Below are positions 45,647-53,364 of a stretch of 64,000 bases of DNA, one piece after another. Source of the stretch: SZAS-103 sp043747745 (GTDB lineage: Bacteria; Pseudomonadota; Gammaproteobacteria; Xanthomonadales; Xanthomonadaceae). Location of the stretch: the NCBI GenBank assembly GCA_043747745.1, contig JAYTOP010000074.1:1-64000 (forward strand), in the 5' to 3' direction. The translations under genes and the position numbers were made by a program. Each line of letters opens with the position of its first letter. Position 1 is the stretch's first letter. The notes beneath the pieces are model-generated. The model searched no databases. It worked only from the letters and a program-made list of their open reading frames with translations, and was not told the origin of the DNA.

Positions 45647-47269
45647 ATGTCCGAACCGCTGCTCTGGCTTGCAGCCCTGGGCCCACTCGCGCTCGCTGGC
45701 GTAGGGATAATCCCGGCGGCCTGGGCGAACCGGCATCCATTCCTCGTGGCACGCGCCGCATGGGCTGGGGGAATAGCGTCTTTGGCCCTCCTCATAGCCG
45801 CGACCAGCATCCAGTTGGCGCTCGGCAGCGCGGCACAGCGAACGGGAACGATCGGATTCTCCGGCGTCGGCTTCGCCCTCCAGCTCGATGCGTTGAGCGC
45901 AACGGTGGCACTGCTGGTCGCGTTCGTCGGAACCGTGGTGATCCATTTCAGCCGCAATTACCTGGCCGGCGACCCCAACCACGGCCGTTTCATTCAGGGG
46001 TTGAGCGTGACCCTGGCGAGCGTGCTGCTGCTGATCCTCTCCGGCAACCTGTTCCAGCTAGCGCTCGCCTGGTTCGCTACGTCGTTGGGTCTGCACCGGC
46101 TGTTGTTGTTCTATCGCGAACGCCCGGCAGCGGTGCTGGCTGCACGAAAGAAATTCATCGCCAGCCGGATCGGAGATCTCTGCCTGATCGGAGCGATGGT
46201 GCTCGCGCACAGGTTCTTCGGCAGCCTCGATTACGCCGCCATCCTGCAAGGCGCCAGACAGTTGCATGCCGCCACGATCCCCGACGGAATCCACGCCCTG
46301 GCAGCATTGCTTGTGGTCGCGGGCCTGCTCAAGTCCGCACAGTTGCCGCTGCACGGCTGGCTGCTGGAAGTGATGGAGACGCCCACGCCCGTGTCGGCGC
46401 TGCTGCATGCCGGCATCATCAACGCTGGCGGCTTCCTGCTGCTCCGGTTTGCGGACGTCCTCGCTCTGTCGGGGTCTGCGCTCGACCTGCTGCTCGTGGT
46501 CGGCAGTGCGACCGCGCTGTTCGGCTCGCTGGTGATGATGACGCAGACGTCGGTCAAGGTCTCGCTTGCGTATTCGACCATCGCGCAGATGGGTTTCATG
46601 ATGCTGCAGATCGGACTTGGAGCGTTTTCCGCGGCGTTGTTGCATCTGGTCGCGCATTCGCTCTACAAGGCGCATGCGTTCCTTTCCTCGGGCAGCGTCA
46701 TCGACCTGCAGCGCGCCCCGGGCTCCGCATCGCCGGGTTGGCGGCCGCATCCTTTGCGACTGTTGATCGCGACGGCACTCGTGCTGGCGACGACGCTGGC
46801 CGTCGGAGCCGTGTCCGGTGCCACGCCAGGCAGCCAGCCCGGCGTGTTCGCGCTCGGTGCCATCGTCATGCTGGGGCTGACGCATCTGATCGGTCAGGCG
46901 ATCGACGAGCGTCCGAGCGCCGCCGTGATCGGGCGGGCCCTGCTGCTCGCGGCCGCCGTCGCGACGAGCTATTTCGGATTGCAATGGCTGGTCGCGGAGT
47001 TGACCGCTGGCGTACTGCCGTCGGCATTGCCGCTGCGCGGGCCGTTCGACCTGGCGATCGTCGCGGTCGTGGTGGGCGGATTCGCCGCGATCACCATCGT
47101 CCAGGGCCTGCTGCCGGGCCGGATCGAGACGCCGTCCTGGCAGCGCTGGTATGCGCACGTTGGCAACGGGTTCTACCTCAACACGATCGCCAACCGACTG
47201 ATCCTGCGCGTCTGGCCGACAGCGCCGGCACGGCCGCTCGCACCCGCCCCCATCCTTCCGGAGACTTGA
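45647..47269 (+). CDS. dabB: DabB-type proton-conducting subunit (NuoL-like)
   Basis: This 540-residue integral membrane protein has about 14 hydrophobic segments and the NuoL/MrpA antiporter signature, with the conserved Lys/His region FIASRIGDLCLIGAMVLA, LKSAQLPLHGWLLEVMETPTPVSALLHAGIINAGGFLLLRFADVLA (about 225-275) and YSTIAQMGFMMLQIGLGAFSAALLHLVAHSLYKAHAFL (about 305-350). In the DAB system it supplies proton-motive-force-driven energy to DabA for inorganic carbon uptake. No nuo genes are adjacent, and dabA begins 2 bp later, which decides the assignment. Confidence 0.93.
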   Translation: MSEPLLWLAALGPLALAGVGIIPAAWANRHPFLVARAAWAGGIASLALLIAATSIQLALGSAAQRTGTIGFSGVGFALQLDALSATVALLVAFVGTVVIHFSRNYLAGDPNHGRFIQGLSVTLASVLLLILSGNLFQLALAWFATSLGLHRLLLFYRERPAAVLAARKKFIASRIGDLCLIGAMVLAHRFFGSLDYAAILQGARQLHAATIPDGIHALAALLVVAGLLKSAQLPLHGWLLEVMETPTPVSALLHAGIINAGGFLLLRFADVLALSGSALDLLLVVGSATALFGSLVMMTQTSVKVSLAYSTIAQMGFMMLQIGLGAFSAALLHLVAHSLYKAHAFLSSGSVIDLQRAPGSASPGWRPHPLRLLIATALVLATTLAVGAVSGATPGSQPGVFALGAIVMLGLTHLIGQAIDERPSAAVIGRALLLAAAVATSYFGLQWLVAELTAGVLPSALPLRGPFDLAIVAVVVGGFAAITIVQGLLPGRIETPSWQRWYAHVGNGFYLNTIANRLILRVWPTAPARPLAPAPILPET

Positions 47270-47271
47270 AC

Positions 47272-49815
47272 ATGTCCGCAGCATCCGTCGTCGTCGAGCC
47301 ATCGATTACTGACAAAAGCGCATCCGGAAGCGAACAGCTCAACCAGGCGATCGCTATCGCCTGCCAACGGATTGCACCGTTGTGGCCGCTCAAACACTTC
47401 GTTGCGGTCAATCCATTCCTCGGATTTTCCGGAGAGGCCTTCGCCGCCACGGTTTCGAGGCTGGCTCGGGTCACCGGCTCCCGCATGCTGATGCCACGGC
47501 GTTTCTATCGCGAAGCCCTGGCGAGCGGCCGGATTGACGACACCGATCTAGTAGTCGGTCTGCGGCATTGGCCCGCATCCGCCAAGCAACCTGTGGATGT
47601 CCCGACGTTCAAGCGGATGGTTGCCCGCGAGACCATGCATGCGCCGAGCCCCCGCCCGACCGTCGCCACGGTCGCCGATGTGCTCGACGCACTCGCCGGA
47701 GGCGACCGTCATGCATCGCGCACGGCGTTCATGGTCGACGAAATCTCGCGTTGGTGCGCCGCGTATTTCGACCAGGGTCCGGCCGCGTGGAAGATGCCGT
47801 CGCGCCAGCTCGCGCCCTATGCCGCGTGGAGCGCGGCGATGCGATTCGACCGCAACGCGGCGGCGTTCGGGATCAAAGGGTTTCGCGAGGCAGTGAGTTC
47901 GATGCCGGACGATCCGCGCAAGGCCATCGCGGTCGTCGTCGATGCACTTGGCATTCCCTTGCACGCGCTCGAGGACTACCTGTACCGCGCCCTGTTCGAC
48001 ATTGCCGGATGGGCCGGTCATGTGCGCTACCTGGCGTGGGACAACGCACTGCATGGCCGCAACGACGACCGCATCATCGATCTGCTCGCGATCCGGGTGG
48101 TCTGGGGCTATGCCTTGTTCCGTGAGCGCAAAGATCCTGCCTTCAAGACGGCATGGACAAATGCAGTCGTCCAGGCTGCCGCGCGGCCATCCGAGGAAGA
48201 ATCCGGGAATGATCCCGACTTCGCGCTCGACCTTGCATTGCACCATGCCTATGAGTCTGCGTACCAGCGTCAGCTGATCGCAAGCCTGGGCTCGCACGCC
48301 AGAAAGACAGTCTCTGCATCGATCGCGCGCAAGGGCGCGCAGGCGGTTTTCTGCATCGACGTGCGCTCGGAAATCTTCCGGCGCGCGCTGGAAACCGTAT
48401 CACCCGACGTGGAAACCCTGGGCTTTGCCGGCTTCTTCGGCTTCCCGATCGAATACGTCCCGTTGGGCCAGACCCACGGAGAGGCGCAGTGTCCGGTGCT
48501 GCTGAAGCCAGCGTTCACGGTCTGCGAAGCGATTGCGGGCGCTTCGGCCGGGGAGGAAGCCGGAATCCTTCGACGACGCAAATTGCGTCAGCGCATCGCC
48601 AAAGCCTGGAAGTCCTTCAAGCTGTCGGCGGTGTCGTCGTTCACCTTCGTCGAAACGAGCGGACTGCTGTATTCCGCCCGGATTCTCGGCGACGCCTCCG
48701 GCTTCACCCGCACGGTGCCACATCCATCCTCCGATGGTCTGGATGCCGCCACACACGCGCGCATCGTCCCGCAGCTGGAGCCCGGAGCGATTGCAGGCCG
48801 CGCCAGTGGGTTTGATCGTGGACAACGCGTGGCGATGGCCGAGGCGGTGCTGCGTGCGATGTCGATGACCCGTGATTTCGCGCGGCTGGTCCTGCTGGCT
48901 GGACACGGCAGCAGCACCGTCAACAATCCCTATGCCACGGGCCTTGATTGCGGCGCATGCGGAGGCCATACCGGCGAGGCCAACGCGCGGGTCGCCGCCG
49001 GCCTGCTCAACGATCCGGATGTGCACGATGCGTTGCGCCAGCGCGGGATCAGGATTCCGGACGACACCTGGTTCGTCGCTGGCCTGCACGACACGACCAC
49101 CGATGCCGTCCGGCTGTTCGACTCCGAAACGATCCCGGCAACGCTTGGACGTGATCTGGCCCGACTGCGCGAGTGGCTCGATCAGGCCGGAGCGCTCGCG
49201 CGAAAGGAGCGTTCTGCGTTGCTCCGAATCCGCGCGGGTGCCGACCTCAACGCGTCCGTCATCGCGCGCAGTCGCGACTGGTCGCAGGTTCGCCCCGAAT
49301 GGGGGCTGGCGGGCAACGCCGCTTTCATCGCCGCGCCACGGGAGTACACACGTGGACTCGACCTCGGCGGACGCGCGTTCCTGCACAGCTACGACTGGCG
49401 CAAGGACGAGGGATTCGGTGTGCTCGAACTCATCATGACCGCGCCGATGGTCGTCGCGAGCTGGATCAATCTCCAGTACTACGGCTCGACCGTGGATAAC
49501 CGCGCCTTCGGTGCCGGCAACAAGGTACTGCACAACGTCGTTGGCGGAATCGGTGTGCTGGAGGGCAACGCGGGCGATCTGAAGGTGGGCCTGCCCTGGC
49601 AATCCGTGCACGACGGCCAGCGCTTCGCGCACGAACCAGTGCGCCTGAACGTGTTCATCGCCGCGCCGATCGATGCGATGAACGCGGTGATCGCCAAACA
49701 CCAGTCGGTGCGCGATCTGGTCGACAACCAGTGGCTGCACCTGTTCGCCATCGATGATGACGGCCAGGTTTCGCACCGCTACCGCGGCGGACTGGAATGG
49801 AGCGAGCTGTCGTGA
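47272..49815 (+). CDS. dabA: DabA-type inorganic carbon transporter subunit (DUF2309)
   Basis: An 847-residue carbonic-anhydrase-like protein that, with DabB, traps CO2 as bicarbonate. Predicted zinc-site residues are present with the right spacing: Cys361 and Asp363 in VFCIDVRSE, His545 in GHGSS and Cys560 in GLDCGACGGH. The N-terminal PLKHFVAVNPFLGF, SFTFVE and the late GVLELIMTAPMVVASWINLQYYGSTVDN motifs are also diagnostic. ATG 47272 follows GGAG. The stop overlaps the cysD GTG start, so it is translationally coupled to a sulfate-activation-type gene. Confidence 0.95.
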   Translation: MSAASVVVEPSITDKSASGSEQLNQAIAIACQRIAPLWPLKHFVAVNPFLGFSGEAFAATVSRLARVTGSRMLMPRRFYREALASGRIDDTDLVVGLRHWPASAKQPVDVPTFKRMVARETMHAPSPRPTVATVADVLDALAGGDRHASRTAFMVDEISRWCAAYFDQGPAAWKMPSRQLAPYAAWSAAMRFDRNAAAFGIKGFREAVSSMPDDPRKAIAVVVDALGIPLHALEDYLYRALFDIAGWAGHVRYLAWDNALHGRNDDRIIDLLAIRVVWGYALFRERKDPAFKTAWTNAVVQAAARPSEEESGNDPDFALDLALHHAYESAYQRQLIASLGSHARKTVSASIARKGAQAVFCIDVRSEIFRRALETVSPDVETLGFAGFFGFPIEYVPLGQTHGEAQCPVLLKPAFTVCEAIAGASAGEEAGILRRRKLRQRIAKAWKSFKLSAVSSFTFVETSGLLYSARILGDASGFTRTVPHPSSDGLDAATHARIVPQLEPGAIAGRASGFDRGQRVAMAEAVLRAMSMTRDFARLVLLAGHGSSTVNNPYATGLDCGACGGHTGEANARVAAGLLNDPDVHDALRQRGIRIPDDTWFVAGLHDTTTDAVRLFDSETIPATLGRDLARLREWLDQAGALARKERSALLRIRAGADLNASVIARSRDWSQVRPEWGLAGNAAFIAAPREYTRGLDLGGRAFLHSYDWRKDEGFGVLELIMTAPMVVASWINLQYYGSTVDNRAFGAGNKVLHNVVGGIGVLEGNAGDLKVGLPWQSVHDGQRFAHEPVRLNVFIAAPIDAMNAVIAKHQSVRDLVDNQWLHLFAIDDDGQVSHRYRGGLEWSELS

Positions 49816-50717
49816 GCAACCGACTCACGCACCTGGACCGGTTGGAGTCGGAAGCGATCCACATCCTGAGAGAATCCGTCGCCGAAGCGCGCAACTCCGT
49901 GATGCTGTTTTCAGCAGGCAAGGACTCCACCGTGATGGCGCACCTTGCCCTGCGCGCGTTCTACCCGGCCAAGCCGCCATTTCCGTTGCTGCACGTCGAT
50001 TCGACCTGGGAGTTTCGTTCGCTGATCGCATTCCGCGACGCATTCGCGCGCGAGCACGGCTTCCAACTGATCGCCCATTCCAACGAAGAAGGGCGTGCTT
50101 GCGGCATCAACCCCTTCGATCACGGCGACCGCTACACGACGATCATGCGCACCGACGCGTTGAAGGCGGCGCTGAACGAAGGCGGCTACGACATCATCTT
50201 CGGCGGTGCGCGGCGCGACGAGGAAAAGTCGCGTGCCAAGGAACGGGTCGTTTCGGTGCGCAACGAAGCCCATGCCTGGGATCCACGACAACAGCGACCA
50301 GAGTTGTGGCAGATCTACAACACGCGCCTCGGCAAGGGCCAGTCGGCACGGGTATTCCCGCTTTCCAACTGGACCGAAACCGACATCTGGATGTACGCAT
50401 TGCGGCGAGGCATCGAACTGGCACCGCTGTATTTCGCCGAGCAACTGCCCGTCGTCGAGCGTGGCGCTGCCTTTGTCGTCGTCGATGACGAGAGCCGGAT
50501 GCGCTTCGAGCCAGGCGAAAAAGTGCAGATGCGCAGCGTACGCTTTCGCACCCTGGGATGCTGGCCGGTCACCGGCGCCATCGCTTCGGAAGCTTCTGAC
50601 CTGGCTGCGGTCGTCCTCGAAACGATGGGTGCGAGCGTATCGGAACGTCAGGGCCGGATCAGCGATGCGGAGGACGGGGGCTCACTGGAACAAAAGAAAC
50701 GCGAGGGCTACTTCTGA
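49812..50717 (+). CDS. cysD: CysD-type sulfate adenylyltransferase small subunit, cysN absent
   Basis: A 301-residue PP-loop ATP pyrophosphatase, full-length and close to E. coli CysD (302). PP-loop SAGKDST at about 34-40 (S-G-G-K-D-S class), FPLLHVDSTWEFRS, FGGARRDEEKSRAKERVVS, RVFPLSNWTETDIWMY, and the C-terminal signature SERQGRISDAEDGGSLEQKKREGYF. CysD normally needs the GTPase CysN, which it usually precedes in an operon; no cysN is in the window. Start GTG 49812 overlaps the dabA stop, and the next gene begins in a TGATG overlap, so this is one unit with dabBA. Either CysN is encoded elsewhere or the partner and role have changed. Confidence 0.9.
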   Translation: MSNRLTHLDRLESEAIHILRESVAEARNSVMLFSAGKDSTVMAHLALRAFYPAKPPFPLLHVDSTWEFRSLIAFRDAFAREHGFQLIAHSNEEGRACGINPFDHGDRYTTIMRTDALKAALNEGGYDIIFGGARRDEEKSRAKERVVSVRNEAHAWDPRQQRPELWQIYNTRLGKGQSARVFPLSNWTETDIWMYALRRGIELAPLYFAEQLPVVERGAAFVVVDDESRMRFEPGEKVQMRSVRFRTLGCWPVTGAIASEASDLAAVVLETMGASVSERQGRISDAEDGGSLEQKKREGYF

Positions 50718-51586
50718 TGGGCGGTGACGACAAGCGCAACTATTCCGGGCTGGTCGCCGTAGTTGCGACGATGCACGGCAAGGAGCGCGTCGTCGCGCCC
50801 ATGTTGAAGGATGCCTTCGGACTCGACGTGTGCGTAGCTCGTGATCTGGATACTGATCAATTTGGCACCTTCAGTCGCGAAGTCCAACGAGCCGGCTCCC
50901 CGCTGGATACGGCCCGAGCCAAGATCGCCGCAGCGTTCCGATCCATGCCAGACGCGCGCATCTGCGTTGCGAGTGAAGGCAGCTTCGGAGCGCATCCATT
51001 GATTCCCTTTCTGCCGCTAGGCCAGGAACTCGTCCTGCTGATCGATCGCGAGACCGGCTTTGAGTTGGATGGTCACCATGCCGGACTGGACACCAACTTC
51101 AGTCACACCGTGGTGACCGACCTGGATGCTGCTGTGGCTTTCGCCGAACGAGCCGGGTTTCCAGAACATGGTCTCATCGTGATCGGCTGCATCGATGGCA
51201 AGCCCGTGCCGGAAAGAGCGTTGATCAAGGACATAACCGACCGGCGTACCTACGAAGCTGCGATCCGCATGCTCACTGCCGATGGAAGCAGCGCGTTCGT
51301 CGAAACGGACATGCGCGCACATCGCAATCCCACACGCATGAAAGCCATCGGACGCGCAACGGCAGACCTTGTTCGACGGATGCAGAGCGTCTGCCCGGCC
51401 TGTGGCGCTCCCGGCTTCGATGTCACCGAACATATTCCAGGATTGCCGTGCGACTGGTGCGGCGCACCGACCCATGTCATCCGGAAAACGATATGGTCAT
51501 GCCGCGTCTGTGCCATTCGCGAAGACCGGCCCGTGACAGACATCCCCACAGCGGACCCCAGCTCTTGCGACGACTGTAACCCTTGA
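50717..51586 (+). CDS. Uncharacterised cysteine-rich protein (DUF6671-like)
   Basis: A 289-residue soluble protein, translationally coupled to cysD (TGATG). The N-terminal about 210 residues look globular: VAVVATMHGKERVVAPMLKDAFGLDVCV, GTFSREVQRAGSPLDTARAKI, ICVASEGSFGAHPLIPFLPLGQELVLLID, AAVAFAERAGFP. The C-terminus has four Cys pairs (CPAC, CDWC, CRVC, CDDC), arranged like two zinc ribbons. I believe it resembles DUF6671, but the name is not certain. No enzymatic motif is recognised. Its position implies a shared role with CysD and the DabAB pump. Confidence 0.7.
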   Translation: MGGDDKRNYSGLVAVVATMHGKERVVAPMLKDAFGLDVCVARDLDTDQFGTFSREVQRAGSPLDTARAKIAAAFRSMPDARICVASEGSFGAHPLIPFLPLGQELVLLIDRETGFELDGHHAGLDTNFSHTVVTDLDAAVAFAERAGFPEHGLIVIGCIDGKPVPERALIKDITDRRTYEAAIRMLTADGSSAFVETDMRAHRNPTRMKAIGRATADLVRRMQSVCPACGAPGFDVTEHIPGLPCDWCGAPTHVIRKTIWSCRVCAIREDRPVTDIPTADPSSCDDCNP

Positions 51587-51960
51587 TGTGAGAAGAACCG
51601 ATTGCTGCAAACCAAGACCCTGGAAAAGGCACTGAAGGTCATTTGCCGGCGATCAGGAATGGCGATCCTGCTCGATGATCTTGCAGGTGCTGCGTTCTCA
51701 ATTGCAGTCCCTGAAGCGGACCCTCGCCGATGGCAGCTTCGGGACGGAGGACATCCGAATGAGCTCCGAAAGACATGGGAATCGTCGCGGATCTCCGTGC
51801 ATCGAGTCGACGGAGCCTTGGCATCGTGGCAGAGTAAAGTAGATCGAATGCCGATCCTGTCTATGGGGGACAACGCATCGACGCAGCGACCACACGCAGT
51901 GCGTCACCCCTCGCGCGCGATCTCCTGCTCGTACGCAACGGCATCCTTGGGCCTCGATTC
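51587..51960 (+). other. 374-bp gap without a confident gene
   Basis: The stretch lies between the DUF6671-like stop and the cyclase. It contains an ATG-less plus-strand frame (51602-52009, TTG start) whose product (LQTKTLEKALKVICRRSGMA...) matches nothing I recognise and overlaps the cyclase. Minus-strand frames look like shadows. The in-frame sequence just before 51961 reads like protein in the cyclase frame (DLLLVRNGILGPRFVDP) but has no standard start, so part of this gap may belong to that gene. Confidence 0.5.
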
Positions 51961-53169
51961 GTGGATCCTGCGACCGAGCGAGGTTATCGATCCGAAATGG
52001 TGGTCGTGAGGCAACGCGCATTGCGCTATAGCGTGATCGTCGTATCCTCGATGACGGTGGTGGCGATGGCGTTCCAGCTCTTTGGATCGCACTTGAATTG
52101 GTCGCATCCGATGACTGGATGGCTCGGAGCAAATCTCCTGCTGGCGACGACTTTTCTGGTGCTGACTCGGTCGCCGTCGATCACTCCCCCTGTCCTCGTC
52201 CCGATTTTCGCCCTGGTGTGCGGACTGGACGTCGCTGTCGTCGCGCCGCTGATACTTGCCAGCCACGGCTGGGGCCAGGTGCTGTTGAAATACGGCTACT
52301 TCGGGCCGGTGCTGCTGGCATTCCTGCCATTCCTGCTGCTGCGGATGCCGTTCGCGGAAGGCATGGCAGTCAATGGCGTGGTTCTTTCGTCCTACGTCGT
52401 CGTGCTGTGGCTGGTTCCGGGGCTTCCGGTAGGGCACCGCCTGATGCACATGAACAACGTATTGCTCAGCGGTATCGCTGCAGGAGCTGGCGGATGGCTG
52501 CTGGACAGCCTGCAGAGGGACAATCATGCGCGGCGCCGCGAGGTCGAATCGCTGCTGCTCAATATCCTTCCCGCCACCATTGCCGCGCGGCTGAAACGCG
52601 GCGAGTCGCCAATCGCCGATGCGGCGAGCCAAGTCAGCGTGGTTTTCGCCGACCTGGTTGGATTCACGCCGTTCGCACAGGCGCGAACGCCCGGCGAGGT
52701 CGTGCAGCTACTGGACCGCATTTTCTGCCGTTTCGATCGACTCGCCAAGCAACAGGGCCTGGAAAAGATCAAGACCATCGGCGATTCGTACCTGGCCGTC
52801 GCGGGACTTCCTGACGCGCGCGAAGATCACGCCGATGCCGCAGCACGATTCGCTCTGGCGATCGTCGATGAAGTCGTGCGGATCGGGGCGTCGCACGGAG
52901 TTGCGCTCTCGCTGCGGGTCGGGATCGATTGCGGACCCGTAGTAGCCGGTGTCATCGGCCGGCACAAGTTCAGTTACGACGTCTGGGGCGATACCGTGAA
53001 CACCGCTTCTCGGATGGAATCGCATAGCGAGCCGGGACGCATCCAACTGACCGAGCGTCTCGTCGGCCAGTTATCGCCCGGTTTCCGCGTCGAGCGACGC
53101 GGCGATATCGACGCCAAGGGCAAGGGACGCATGCAGACCTGGTGGCTGACCGGCGGAGACATTTTCTAG
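51961..53169 (+). CDS. Membrane-bound class III adenylate/guanylate cyclase
   Basis: A 402-residue protein from GTG 51961 (ATG 51997 is the alternative). About six membrane segments (residues 20-175) precede a class III cyclase domain (about 225-385): VFADLVGFTPFAQ supplies metal-binding Asp, KIKTIGDSYLAVAGLP the Lys expected for adenine selection, and YDVWGDTVNTASRMES the Asp and catalytic Asn/Arg. This pattern favours cyclic AMP rather than cyclic GMP. In-frame codons upstream of 51961 resemble continuing protein without an ATG, GTG or TTG, so the true N-terminus is uncertain. Confidence 0.88.
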   Translation: MDPATERGYRSEMVVVRQRALRYSVIVVSSMTVVAMAFQLFGSHLNWSHPMTGWLGANLLLATTFLVLTRSPSITPPVLVPIFALVCGLDVAVVAPLILASHGWGQVLLKYGYFGPVLLAFLPFLLLRMPFAEGMAVNGVVLSSYVVVLWLVPGLPVGHRLMHMNNVLLSGIAAGAGGWLLDSLQRDNHARRREVESLLLNILPATIAARLKRGESPIADAASQVSVVFADLVGFTPFAQARTPGEVVQLLDRIFCRFDRLAKQQGLEKIKTIGDSYLAVAGLPDAREDHADAAARFALAIVDEVVRIGASHGVALSLRVGIDCGPVVAGVIGRHKFSYDVWGDTVNTASRMESHSEPGRIQLTERLVGQLSPGFRVERRGDIDAKGKGRMQTWWLTGGDIF

Positions 53170-53364
53170 TGCATTGCATCGCAATCCATGAAGGCCGCTG
53201 ACGACAGACGCATCGCACGTGACGGTTCATCCTACGAGTAGCCTTCCCGAAAACAGACGTTCCCCGCTGCCCGAAACGGGTCGATGAACTGCCAGTCAAC
53301 ATCAGCGCCGCAGTCTTCTTGTTGCCGGCATGTCGGCCATCGCCTGCGAGCGCCCGCGCTGTAC
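53170..53364. other. Convergent gap, nothing recognised
   Basis: About 195 bp between the stop codons of the cyclase and the PAS-GGDEF-EAL gene. No strong inverted repeat or ORF with support was seen. Confidence 0.4.

Noticed and set aside
45760..47271. An in-frame extension of dabA giving a 1351-residue protein
   Set aside because: The extra ~504 residues are a shadow of dabB in another frame. DabA proper begins at ATG 47272 after GGAG and matches the family from there.
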